Position numbers and translations under genes: made by a program. The notes under the pieces are model-generated. The model was not told the DNA's origin, ran no database searches, and saw nothing but the letters and a program-made list of their open reading frames with translations. From the NCBI RefSeq assembly GCF_024362325.1, contig NZ_CP101497.1, positions 992,001-1,056,000 of the forward strand: a stretch of 64,000 nt of DNA. Reading direction: 5' to 3'. Source of the stretch: Microcella humidisoli (GTDB lineage: Bacteria > Actinomycetota > Actinomycetes > Actinomycetales > Microbacteriaceae). Of the stretch, positions 8,711-16,317 are shown in pieces. How positions within the stretch are numbered: the stretch's first letter is position 1; each line of letters opens with the position of its first letter.

Positions 8711-8731
8711 CAACCGAATCCACGTGAGCAT
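8699..8731 (-). CDS. Candidate erm leader peptide MLTWIRLRRR
   Basis: A 10-codon open frame, ATG to TAA, reads MLTWIRLRRR and lies about 137 nt upstream of erm on the same strand. It carries Arg-Leu-Arg, the Arg/Lys-x-Arg/Lys motif known to stall drug-bound ribosomes in leader peptides such as those of ermD-type genes. There is no Shine-Dalgarno sequence, but TACCAT ends six nt before the ATG, which suggests a leaderless transcript starting at this codon. The reading frame is visible; the regulatory role is inferred. Confidence 0.6.
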   Translation of the reverse strand: MLTWIRLRRR

Positions 8732-8737
8732 GAAGCG

Positions 8738-8743
8738 ATGGTA
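8738..8743 (-). promoter_or_regulatory. -10 element of the erm leader transcript
   Basis: TACCAT on the minus strand lies six nt before the leader ATG at 8731, the same spacing as other leaderless genes here. No convincing -35 box was found. Confidence 0.45.
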
Positions 8744-8798
8744 GCAGTGGGGCTGGAGACCACAGCGACCTCATAGCACCGCTCCTCACACTGAGAAG

Positions 8799-9188
8799 GT
8801 GACCTCCGACGGCGTGACCGACCCGCGCATCCTGCAGCCCGGCGACGCCGGATACGAGGCCGCGGGTGCCGCGCCGCGCATCACCGGCGCGCGCTCGGCC
8901 GCCGCGTCGGCACGCGAAGCGATCCGTCGTCGCCCCAAACTCGACCAGGCCTATCGCACGGGCGTCAAGGTCGTCGGCGGCACCACCGTCGGGCTCGGCG
9001 TCGTGCTCATGCCGCTGCCCGGCCCCGGCACGCTCATCGCTCTCGGCGGCCTTGCCATTCTCGGCACAGAGAGCGAGCGGGCGAAGAAGCTCAACCAACA
9101 GGGCGTCGACCTCGCGAAGCGAGCAGGAGCCGCAGCGAAGGTCGCGAAGGCGAAACGCGACGCCCGAAAGGATGCCCGGCAGGCGTAG
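8799..9188 (+). CDS. PGPGW-type small membrane protein
   Basis: A 129-residue protein with one hydrophobic hairpin containing VVLMPLPGPGTLIALGGLAILG (about residues 67-88), the proline-glycine signature of the PGPGW/TIGR02611 group. The C-terminus is a basic helix rich in Lys and Ala. The function is unknown; homologues are small inner-membrane proteins. The start is GTG 8799 (AGAAG directly before it) or GTG 8814. Neither has an ideal ribosome-binding site. Confidence 0.75.
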   Translation: MTSDGVTDPRILQPGDAGYEAAGAAPRITGARSAAASAREAIRRRPKLDQAYRTGVKVVGGTTVGLGVVLMPLPGPGTLIALGGLAILGTESERAKKLNQQGVDLAKRAGAAAKVAKAKRDARKDARQA

Positions 9189-9191
9189 CGT
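9186..9191 (+). promoter_or_regulatory. -10 element of the LLM oxidoreductase gene
   Basis: TAGCGT is followed by seven nt and then ATG 9199, consistent with a leaderless mRNA. It overlaps the stop codon of the PGPGW gene. It makes ATG 9199 preferable to the in-frame GTG 9190, which lies inside the box. Confidence 0.45.
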
Positions 9192-9198
9192 GGGGCTC

Positions 9199-10188
9199 AT
9201 GCGATTCGGACTCTTCATTCCCCAAGGCTGGCGCCACGATCTCGTCGACATCGACCCGACCGAGCAGTGGTCGGTGATGAAGAAACTTTCGTTGCACGCC
9301 GATGCCGGCCAGTGGGAGTCGATCTGGGTCTACGACCACTTCCACACCGTGCCCGTGCCGAGCGACGAGGCCACGCACGAGGCCTGGACGCTCATGTCGG
9401 CCTTCGGCGCCGTGACCGAGCGTGTGCGCCTCGGCCAGATGTGCACGTGCATGGGCTACCGCAACCCCGCGTACCTCGCGAAGGTCGCGGCCACGGTCGA
9501 CCACGTCTCGGGCGGGCGCGTCGAGATGGGCATCGGTGGCGGCTGGTACGAGCACGAGTGGAAGGCCTACGGCTACGGCTTCCCCGAGATCGGCGATCGC
9601 TTGCGCGCACTCGACGAGGGCGTGCAGATCATGCGGCAGGCCTGGTCAGAGGGCACGGCGACCCTCGACGGCCGCTACTTCCAGGTCGACGGCGCGATCG
9701 TGCGGCCGCTGCCGGTGCAGAAGGAGGGCATCCCGCTCTGGATCGCCGGTGGTGGCGAGAAGGTGACGCTGCGCATCGCCGCGCAGTACGGGCAGTACAC
9801 CAACTTCGGGGGCAGCCCCGAGGAGTTCACGGCGAAGAGCGAGATCCTCCGCGGGCACTGCGAGCGCCTCGGCACGAGCTTCGAGGCCATCACGCGCTCG
9901 TCGAACTACAACACCGTCATCGGCCGCGACGAGGCCGAGGTGGCCGATCGCATTGCCGCGATCGAGGCGCGCCTCGAGCGCTTCATCGGCGCCGAACGGG
10001 CGACGAAGGCCGTCGCCGACCTGCGCAACGGCACGGGCCTCGCGGGCACGCCCGAGCAGCTCATCGAGCGTCTGCAGCAGATGCAGGCGCTCGGCATGAC
10101 CTACGCGATCACCTACTTCGCGGAGGCCGCCTACGACACGAGCGGCATCGAGCTGTTCGAGAACGAGGTCATGCCAGCGCTGTTGTAG
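9199..10188 (+). CDS. LLM class F420-dependent oxidoreductase
   Basis: A 329-residue TIM-barrel protein of the luciferase-like monooxygenase superfamily. It starts MRFGLFIPQG and has ESIWVYDHFHTVP, a RVRLGQMCTCMGYRNPAYLAK strand and VSGGRVEMGIGGGWYEHEW, the usual cofactor and phosphate-binding loops of F420-dependent members. It probably oxidises or reduces a small organic substrate with F420 or FMN; the substrate is unknown. The start follows a TAGCGT box by seven nt. Two other F420-type proteins occur in the window (14333-14983, 48987-49445). Confidence 0.88.
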   Translation: MRFGLFIPQGWRHDLVDIDPTEQWSVMKKLSLHADAGQWESIWVYDHFHTVPVPSDEATHEAWTLMSAFGAVTERVRLGQMCTCMGYRNPAYLAKVAATVDHVSGGRVEMGIGGGWYEHEWKAYGYGFPEIGDRLRALDEGVQIMRQAWSEGTATLDGRYFQVDGAIVRPLPVQKEGIPLWIAGGGEKVTLRIAAQYGQYTNFGGSPEEFTAKSEILRGHCERLGTSFEAITRSSNYNTVIGRDEAEVADRIAAIEARLERFIGAERATKAVADLRNGTGLAGTPEQLIERLQQMQALGMTYAITYFAEAAYDTSGIELFENEVMPALL

Positions 10189-10231
10189 TCTCGACGATCC
10201 GGCCTGCGGGCCGTCGATCGAGAGGGGCACC

Positions 10232-10888
10232 GTGCTGGATGCGCTGGTCGCAGGCGTCATCGCCGGCTACGCCATCGCGGTGCCCGTGGGGGCCATTGCG
10301 GCCCTGCTCATCACGCTCGGCGCGCAGCACGGAGCCCGCATCGCCGCGGGCGGGGCGTTCGGCGCCGCGACGGTCGACGGCGTCTACGCGACCGTCGCCG
10401 TGACAGCGGGGGCGGTCATCGCACCGCTCATCGCGCAGATCGCCGAGCCCCTGCGCTGGATCTCGGTCGCCGTGCTGCTCGTGCTCGGCGTCGTGCTCGC
10501 TCTTCCAGGTCTGCGTCCGCGCACGGGCCCCGTCGCCGCGGCATCGATCGAGAGCGGGGATGCGGAGCCGGGGCCGCACGTGCGCCCCACGACGTTCCGC
10601 CGCCTGTTCGTGACGGTTGGCGCGCTGACCCTCGTCAACCCCGTCACGGTCGTCTACTTCGCCGCGCTCGTCGGCAGCTCGACGCTCGCGGTCGATGCAG
10701 GGGTGCCCGAGCGCGTCGTGTTCGTGCTCGCCGCGTTCGCCGCATCGCTCAGCTGGCAGCTGCTGCTCACGACGGCGGGGTCGCTCGTCGGCCGGGTGCT
10801 GACCGGGCCCATCGGCGCGCGCGTCACGGCTCTCGTCGGCGGGGCGCTCGTCATCGCCCTGGCGGTGCGCGCCGCGCTCACCCCCTGA
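10232..10888 (+). CDS. LysE family transporter
   Basis: A 218-residue membrane protein with six predicted transmembrane helices. The N-terminus GYAIAVPVGAIAALLITLGAQHG matches the conserved first helix and loop of LysE/RhtB amino-acid exporters, and TLVNPVTVVYFAAL is the conserved central helix. It should export an amino acid or derivative by proton exchange. GTG 10232 is preceded by GAGAGGGG. It is monocistronic, with the convergent alcohol dehydrogenase gene downstream. Confidence 0.87.
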   Translation: MLDALVAGVIAGYAIAVPVGAIAALLITLGAQHGARIAAGGAFGAATVDGVYATVAVTAGAVIAPLIAQIAEPLRWISVAVLLVLGVVLALPGLRPRTGPVAAASIESGDAEPGPHVRPTTFRRLFVTVGALTLVNPVTVVYFAALVGSSTLAVDAGVPERVVFVLAAFAASLSWQLLLTTAGSLVGRVLTGPIGARVTALVGGALVIALAVRAALTP

Positions 10889-10902
10889 CTCGACGGGCCC
10901 GA

Positions 10903-11982
10903 CTACGGCCGGAGGAGCACTTTCGTCGCGCGGCGCTCGTCCATGGCCGCGTACGCCTCGGCCACCTGGGCGAGCGGCAGCTCGAGATCGAAGACGAGAC
11001 CCGGCTCGATCGTGCCGTCGAGCACGTCGGGCAGCAGTGCGTCCACGTAGTTGCGCACGGGGGCGACTCCCCCGTTCACTCCGACGTTGGAGCCGAACAG
11101 CGTGCGAATCGGCAGTTCTGCTCCACCGTTGGGCACCCCGACGTAGCCGACCATGCCGCCGGGGCGGGCGCTGCGGATCGCCTGATCCATCGACTCGGCG
11201 GTGCCGACGCACTCGAGCACGGCATCCGGACCGATGCCGCCGAACAGCGCCTTCACGGCAGCGACGCCCTCGTCGCCGCGCTGCTCGACGATGTCGGTCG
11301 CACCGAATCGGGTGGCGAGGGCCTGGCGATCGGGGTGCCGCGACATCATGACGATGCGCGTGGCTCCCAGTCGCTTCGCCGCGATGACGGCGCACAGGCC
11401 GACGGCGCCATCGCCCACGACGGCCACGGTCGAACCCGGGCCGACCCCAGCCGAGACGGCCGCGTGGTGGCCGGTGCCCATGACGTCGCTCAGGGCGAGC
11501 AGGTGCGGCACCATCGCGTCGTCGACCGGACCGGGCACGGTGACGAGCGAGCCGTCGGCGTGCGGCACCCGGATGCGCTCAGCCTGCGCCGCCCCGGTGG
11601 CGAAGCCCTCGCGGTCGGGCCTGCCCCACCAGTTGCCGTCGAGGCACGATGCGCTCACGCCGTTGCGGCAGTTCACGCAGGTCATGTCGCAGTCGTAGAA
11701 AGGCGCGATCACGAAGTCACCGATGGCCACGTGCGCGACGGCAGCACCGATCTGCTCGACCACGCCGACGAACTCGTGGCCGATCGGCCGGGGCTCTTTC
11801 GTCTCGGTCACCCCGCGATAGGGCCAGAGGTCGCTCCCGCACACGCACGCCGCGACGATCCGCACGATCGCGTCACGGCCGCTGGCCGGCTGCCCTCCCT
11901 CACCGATACCGGAGGCAAGGACGACGTCGTCGACCTCATCGAGGCGGATGTCGCGAGGTCCGTGGATGATCGTGGCGCGCAT
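10903..11982 (-). CDS. Zinc-dependent alcohol dehydrogenase family protein
   Basis: A 359-residue medium-chain dehydrogenase. Catalytic zinc ligands are C48 (CVCGSD) and GHE at 69-71. The structural zinc loop has four cysteines in CDMTCVNCRNGVSASC. The NAD(P) Rossmann motif is VAVVGDGAVGLCAV. It probably oxidises an alcohol or polyol; the substrate is not identifiable. ATG 11982 lies six nt behind TAGGCT (11989-11994), so the mRNA is probably leaderless. Confidence 0.88.
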   Translation of the reverse strand: MRATIIHGPRDIRLDEVDDVVLASGIGEGGQPASGRDAIVRIVAACVCGSDLWPYRGVTETKEPRPIGHEFVGVVEQIGAAVAHVAIGDFVIAPFYDCDMTCVNCRNGVSASCLDGNWWGRPDREGFATGAAQAERIRVPHADGSLVTVPGPVDDAMVPHLLALSDVMGTGHHAAVSAGVGPGSTVAVVGDGAVGLCAVIAAKRLGATRIVMMSRHPDRQALATRFGATDIVEQRGDEGVAAVKALFGGIGPDAVLECVGTAESMDQAIRSARPGGMVGYVGVPNGGAELPIRTLFGSNVGVNGGVAPVRNYVDALLPDVLDGTIEPGLVFDLELPLAQVAEAYAAMDERRATKVLLRP

Positions 11983-11988
11983 CAGGCC

Positions 11989-11994
11989 AGCCTA
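11989..11994 (-). promoter_or_regulatory. -10 element of the alcohol dehydrogenase gene
   Basis: TAGGCT on the minus strand, six nt before ATG 11982. Its first three bases (11994-11992) are also the TAG stop codon of clpB, so the promoter begins inside the clpB end. Confidence 0.5.
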
Positions 11995-14160
11995 GGCACC
12001 GGGCAGGGGCGCGTCCTCCATGCGGGCCACCACGAGGTCGTCGCCCGTGGGCGACACGTCGACGCGCACGACGTCGCCGTCGCTGATCGTGCCCGAGAGG
12101 ATGGCGCGGGCGAGCGCGTCGTCGATCTCGTGCTGCATGAGCCGGCGCAGCGGCCGCGCGCCATACACGGGGTCGTAGCCGCGCTCGGCGAGCCAGGTGC
12201 GGGCATCCGGCGTCACCGCCAGCTGCAGGCGCCGCTCGGTGAGGCGCCGTTCGAGACGGTCGACCTGCAGCGAGACGATCTGGCCGAGATCGTCGGTCGA
12301 CAACGGCGAGAAGACGACGATGTCGTCGAGCCGGTTGACGAACTCGGGCTTGAACGCCTGGCGCACGATGTCGTTGACCCCGGCGACCTTCGCGGGCCAG
12401 TCGAGCGAAGGGTCGATGAGCAGCTGCGAGCCGAGGTTCGAGGTGAGGATGAGGATCGTGTTGCGGAAGTCGACCGTTCGGCCCTGGCCATCGGTGAGGC
12501 GGCCGTCGTCGAGCACCTGCAGCAGCAGGTCGAAGACCTCGGGGTGCGCCTTCTCGACCTCGTCGAGCAGGATGACCGAGTAGGGGCGACGGCGAACGGC
12601 CTCGGTGAGCTGGCCGCCCTGCTCATAGCCGACGTAACCGGGAGGGGCGCCGATGAGCCGCGAGACGCTGAACTTCTCGCCGTACTCGCTCATGTCGATG
12701 CGCACCATCGACTTCTCGTCGTCGAACAGGTAGTCGGCGAGCGCCTTCGCGAGCTCGGTCTTGCCCACGCCGGTCGGGCCGAGGAACAGGAAGGAGCCGG
12801 TCGGCCGATCGGGGTCGCTGATGCCCGCGCGCGTGCGGCGCACGGCTTCGCTCACGGCGGCCACGGCATCCTTCTGCCCGATGATGCGCTTGCCGAGCTC
12901 GGCCTCGAGCGTCAGCAGCTTCTCGGTCTCGCCCTGCGTCAGCTTGTCGACGGGGATGCCCGTCCAGGCCGCCACGACCGCGGCGATGTCGTCGTCGGTC
13001 ACCTGGTCGTTGACCATGCGCGGGCCGGTCTCGACGCTCTCGGCCTCGGCGAGCTGCCGCTCGATGCCCGGGATAATCTCGTAGTTGAGCTTCGAGGCCT
13101 GCTGGTACTCGCCCTCGCGCATGGCCTTGTCGAGCGCGATGCGCGCGTCGTTGAGGCGCGTCTTCAGCTCGCCGACGGCGGTGAGGCCCGACTTCTCGAT
13201 GGTCCAGCGCTGCTGCAGGGCATCCCGCTGGGCGGTCTTCTCCTTCAGCTCGTCGCGCAGTTTCGCGAGGCGGGCCTTCGAGGCCTCGTCCTTCTCCTTC
13301 TTGAGGGCCAGCTCTTCGATCTCGAGGCGCGTCACGGCGCGCTTGAGCTCGTCGAGCTCGACGGGGCTCGACTCGATCTCCATCTTCAGCCGGCTGGCGG
13401 CCTCGTCGACGAGGTCGATGGCCTTGTCGGGCAGCTGACGGCTCGTGATGTAGCGATTGCTGAGGGATGCCGCGGCGACGAGCGCGCTGTCGGCGATCGA
13501 GACCTTGTGGTGGGCCTCGTAGCGCTCCTTCAGGCCGCGCAAGATGGCGACCGTGTCCTCCACGCTCGGCTCGCCGACGAAGACCTGCTGGAATCGGCGC
13601 TCGAGCGCGGCGTCCTTCTCGATGTACTCGCGATACTCGTTGAGCGTCGTCGCGCCGATCATGCGCAGTTCGCCGCGCGCGAGCATCGGCTTGAGCATGT
13701 TGGCGGCCGCCACCGAGCCCTCTCCACCGCCCGCGCCCATGAGGGTGTGCAGTTCGTCGATGAAGGTGATGACCTGGCCGTTCGACTCGTCGATCTCCTT
13801 CAGCACGGCCTTGAGGCGCTCTTCGAATTCGCCGCGGTACTTCGCGCCGGCTACGAGGGCGGCGAGGTCGAGGCCGACGAGCTGCTTGTCCTTGAGCGAG
13901 TCGGGCACGTCGCCCGCGACGATGCGCTGCGCGAGGCCTTCGACGACGGCCGTCTTGCCGACACCGGGCTCGCCGATGAGCACGGGGTTGTTCTTCGTGC
14001 GGCGGCTGAGCACCTGGCTGACGCGGCGGATCTCGGCGTCGCGCCCGATGACGGGGTCGAGCTTGCCCGAGCGGGCGATCTCGGTGAGGTTGACGCCGTA
14101 CTGCTCGAGGGCAGACTTCTGCTGCTCCTGGCTGGAGGGGGCGCCCTGCATGTTGGCCAT
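11992..14160 (-). CDS. clpB: ATP-dependent disaggregase ClpB, lacking the N-domain
   Basis: A 722-residue AAA+ chaperone that with DnaK dissolves protein aggregates. AAA-1 has Walker A GEPGVGKT (63-70) and [16 protein letters not shown] coiled-coil middle domain follows (about residues 270-390), then AAA-2 with GPTGVGKT and [15 protein letters not shown]. Typical ClpB has about 850-870 residues. Here the 140-residue Clp_N repeat domain is absent and the protein starts just before the AAA-1 linker. No Clp_N coding sequence is seen upstream. AGGAG lies 8 nt before the ATG and a HAIR operator lies upstream. Confidence 0.95.
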   Translation of the reverse strand: MANMQGAPSSQEQQKSALEQYGVNLTEIARSGKLDPVIGRDAEIRRVSQVLSRRTKNNPVLIGEPGVGKTAVVEGLAQRIVAGDVPDSLKDKQLVGLDLAALVAGAKYRGEFEERLKAVLKEIDESNGQVITFIDELHTLMGAGGGEGSVAAANMLKPMLARGELRMIGATTLNEYREYIEKDAALERRFQQVFVGEPSVEDTVAILRGLKERYEAHHKVSIADSALVAAASLSNRYITSRQLPDKAIDLVDEAASRLKMEIESSPVELDELKRAVTRLEIEELALKKEKDEASKARLAKLRDELKEKTAQRDALQQRWTIEKSGLTAVGELKTRLNDARIALDKAMREGEYQQASKLNYEIIPGIERQLAEAESVETGPRMVNDQVTDDDIAAVVAAWTGIPVDKLTQGETEKLLTLEAELGKRIIGQKDAVAAVSEAVRRTRAGISDPDRPTGSFLFLGPTGVGKTELAKALADYLFDDEKSMVRIDMSEYGEKFSVSRLIGAPPGYVGYEQGGQLTEAVRRRPYSVILLDEVEKAHPEVFDLLLQVLDDGRLTDGQGRTVDFRNTILILTSNLGSQLLIDPSLDWPAKVAGVNDIVRQAFKPEFVNRLDDIVVFSPLSTDDLGQIVSLQVDRLERRLTERRLQLAVTPDARTWLAERGYDPVYGARPLRRLMQHEIDDALARAILSGTISDGDVVRVDVSPTGDDLVVARMEDAPLPGA

Positions 14161-14193
14161 CGTGTGCTCTCCTGAGAGGTCGGTGACGACAAA

Positions 14194-14214
14194 CCTGAGT
14201 CGTAACGACTCAAG
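14194..14214 (-). promoter_or_regulatory. HAIR operator (HspR site) upstream of clpB
   Basis: On the minus strand CTTGAGT-N7-ACTCAGG matches the HspR inverted repeat CTTGAGT-N7-ACTCAAG at 13 of 14 defined positions. It lies 34 nt upstream of the clpB ATG. HspR is encoded at 18359-18784. Confidence 0.85.
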
Positions 14215-14332
14215 TTTACGCCGAGCGGGGCCGAGGCGCCAGGTCCGCGGGCACGAGCGCGTGCGCCCCTGGCGAACGCTACCCCGCGGCGATCGAGGGA
14301 ATACCGAGTGCGCCGCACGGCTTGAGCCCGAC

Positions 14333-14983
14333 ATGACCTCCACGATCGGCATCATCGGTTCGGGCAACATCGGCAGCGCGCTCGCGCGCGTTCTCACGGC
14401 GGCGGGGCACCCCGTCGTGATCGCCAACTCGCGCGGCCCCGCCTCGCTCGCGCCGCTCGTCGCCGAGCTCGGCGAGCTCGCCACCGCGGGCACCGTCGAG
14501 CAGGCGGCGCAGGCCGGCGACCTCGTCGTCGTGACGATTCCGCTGGGGGCCGTCACGGGCATCCCGAGCACGCTGCTCGAGGGCCGCATCGTCATCGACA
14601 CGAACAACTACTACCCGGCGCGCGACGGGCACATCGCCGAGCTCGACGACGAGAGCCTCACGACGGCCGAGTACGTGGCCCGGCACTTCGCGGGGGCCAC
14701 GGTCGTCAAGGCCTTCAATCACATTCCCGCCCTGCACATCGCCGAGCACGCGCAGGCAGCGGGCACGCCCGACCGGCGCGCGCTCATGGTCTACGGCGAG
14801 GATGCGGCGGCGGTCGAGCGGGTGCGTGCGCTCATCGACGAGCTCGGCTTCGATGCCGTGCCCGGCGGCGGGCTCGCCGAGAGCTGGCGCATCCAGCGCG
14901 ACATGCCTGGCTACGGACCGCGGTTCACGGCCGCCGAGCTCACCGAGAAGCTCGCCGAGGCGCGGCGCTACCGCGACCAGTAG
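14333..14983 (+). CDS. NADPH:F420 reductase-like NAD(P)-binding protein
   Basis: A 216-residue Rossmann protein. The N-terminus [23 protein letters not shown] and the following NSRG loop favour [15 protein letters not shown] is the conserved region shared with NADPH-dependent F420 reductases and related proteins. It may regenerate reduced F420 or act on another substrate. It is monocistronic, and its stop lies 3 nt from the end of the convergent methyltransferase gene. Confidence 0.8.
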   Translation: MTSTIGIIGSGNIGSALARVLTAAGHPVVIANSRGPASLAPLVAELGELATAGTVEQAAQAGDLVVVTIPLGAVTGIPSTLLEGRIVIDTNNYYPARDGHIAELDDESLTTAEYVARHFAGATVVKAFNHIPALHIAEHAQAAGTPDRRALMVYGEDAAAVERVRALIDELGFDAVPGGGLAESWRIQRDMPGYGPRFTAAELTEKLAEARRYRDQ

Positions 14984-14986
14984 CGC

Positions 14987-16111
14987 TCAGCGCCGTCGCG
15001 AAGCGGTCACGGTGAACTTCGGGGTGCGCGCCACCTGCCGAGTCGCACCGACGGCCCGCTCGAGCGCGGGTGCATAGGCGAGGTGGCTGTTCCAGACGGC
15101 CCAGAGCTCGCCGCCCGGACGCAGCACCCGGTCGGCCTCGGCGAACAGCCGCAGCGCGACGCCCGTGTGCACCGCCGCTCCCACGTGGAAGGGCGGGTTG
15201 AGCACGATGAGATCGGCGCTCGCGTCGGGCTGCTGCGAGAGCCCGTCGTCGTGCACGGGCTCGATGCGGGCACCGTTCGCGGCAGCCGTGAGCGCAGCGC
15301 TCTGCACGGCGACCGCCGACACGTCGCTCGCGATGACGCGCGCCCCCGGCTCCCGCCGCGCCAGGAACGCGGCGAGTACGCCCGAGCCGCACGCCAGGTC
15401 GATCGCGGTCGCGAAGGGCGGTAGGCGGTCGGCCGCGTCGAGCAGGGCGCGCGTGCCGATATCGAGGGAGCGGGAAGCGAAGACGCCCGGCAGCGCCACG
15501 ATGTGCAGCTCGTGCTCGGGCGCGTACCCGCGCGCGGGTGCGGGAGGCTCGAGCCGACGCGGCCCCCGCGCGGTGAGCAGGCGCGCTTTGCCGCGCGCGA
15601 GCGAGACGTCGACGTGCTGCCAGCTCGCCCGCAGAACATCGTTCTGCGCGGGGGTCATGTGCTTGAGCATGTTGCCCGCGATGAGCACGGCATCGGGATG
15701 CGCGTGCGCGGCCAGGTGCCGGGCGACCGCATCGAGGCGGTCGAGCGAGCGCGGCAGGCGCAGCAGCGCGAGCGGCGCATCCGGCGACATGACCGTCTCG
15801 AGGGAATGCTGCTCGATCGCGACGACGCCCGCAGCGACGGCGTTCGCCTCGAGCGCGTGCTGCGCGACGAGCGAGTCCTGGTGCACGCGCACGCGCGCGG
15901 CGCCGAGCGTGCGCGCGCCAAGCGAGAGCGCGCCGTGCGTATCGTCCACGACGACGACCGCGGCGGGGGCGTCGGCCAGCAGCGGCGCTGCGGTGTCGAG
16001 AAGGTACCGGTCGGCGGCGTCCCACGCCCGCAGTTCGGCGGCCTCGACATCGGGGCGCCGGCGCAGTCCGCCCAGCAGGGCGTCCAGGGCGGAAGCGGTG
16101 TCGGCGGTCAC
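14987..16111 (-). CDS. RsmC/RlmG-type class I SAM methyltransferase
   Basis: A 374-residue protein with two tandem methyltransferase-like halves. The N-terminal half is degenerate; the C-terminal half has motif I AIDLACGSGVLAAFL and motif IV LIVLNPPFHVG. This NPPF signature is typical of guanine-N2 rRNA methyltransferases (RsmC, RlmG). The target base is not predictable. A longer frame starts at GTG 16120, but that codon sits inside a TAGGGT -10 box. GTG 16111, seven nt behind the box, is the better start for a leaderless mRNA. Confidence 0.82.
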   Translation of the reverse strand: MTADTASALDALLGGLRRRPDVEAAELRAWDAADRYLLDTAAPLLADAPAAVVVVDDTHGALSLGARTLGAARVRVHQDSLVAQHALEANAVAAGVVAIEQHSLETVMSPDAPLALLRLPRSLDRLDAVARHLAAHAHPDAVLIAGNMLKHMTPAQNDVLRASWQHVDVSLARGKARLLTARGPRRLEPPAPARGYAPEHELHIVALPGVFASRSLDIGTRALLDAADRLPPFATAIDLACGSGVLAAFLARREPGARVIASDVSAVAVQSAALTAAANGARIEPVHDDGLSQQPDASADLIVLNPPFHVGAAVHTGVALRLFAEADRVLRPGGELWAVWNSHLAYAPALERAVGATRQVARTPKFTVTASRRR

Positions 16112-16118
16112 GCCCGCC

Positions 16119-16124
16119 ACCCTA
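16119..16124 (-). promoter_or_regulatory. -10 element that decides the methyltransferase start
   Basis: TAGGGT on the minus strand, then seven nt and GTG 16111. The upstream in-frame GTG (16120-16118) overlaps this box. Confidence 0.45.
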
Positions 16125-16224
16125 GGGCCTGTCCGTCTGTCGGGGGCATGCCGCGTTCGAATCCTGCGCCCGCGCCGTCAGCAGGAGCACGCGGGTCGCG
16201 CCCGTCTCGCGCGAGCCGCCGCTC

Positions 16225-16250
16225 GATCAGCAGAGAATATCTGGCTGATC
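16225..16250 (+). promoter_or_regulatory. Inverted repeat upstream of histidine kinase gene
   Basis: A 26-bp near-perfect dyad: GATCAGC-AGA and TCT-GGCTGATC around GAATA, with one extra base in the right arm. A second dyad CTGAT-N8-ATCAG (16245-16262) overlaps it. It lies about 55 bp upstream of the kinase -10 box and is a candidate operator for an unknown regulator. Confidence 0.4.
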
Positions 16251-16304
16251 CTTGCTTATCAGAACTCGTGCCATCGCCGCAACCCCAATTCTCCCCGTGG
16301 GGGT

Positions 16305-16310
16305 TAGTGT
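16305..16310 (+). promoter_or_regulatory. -10 element of the first MASE1-like kinase
   Basis: TAGTGT, then seven nt and GTG 16318, in the pattern of leaderless genes. AACCCC/GGGGTT complementarity spans the -10 region. Confidence 0.4.
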
Positions 16311-16317
16311 CAGCCGT

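Noticed and set aside
11335..14175. Very long open frame antisense to the alcohol dehydrogenase and clpB genes
   Set aside because: It is the reverse shadow of two well-conserved genes in high-GC DNA; its translation has no recognisable domain.
16152..16163. GTTCGAATC resembling a tRNA T-loop
   Set aside because: The flanking bases do not form a T-stem and no acceptor, D or anticodon arms fit around it.
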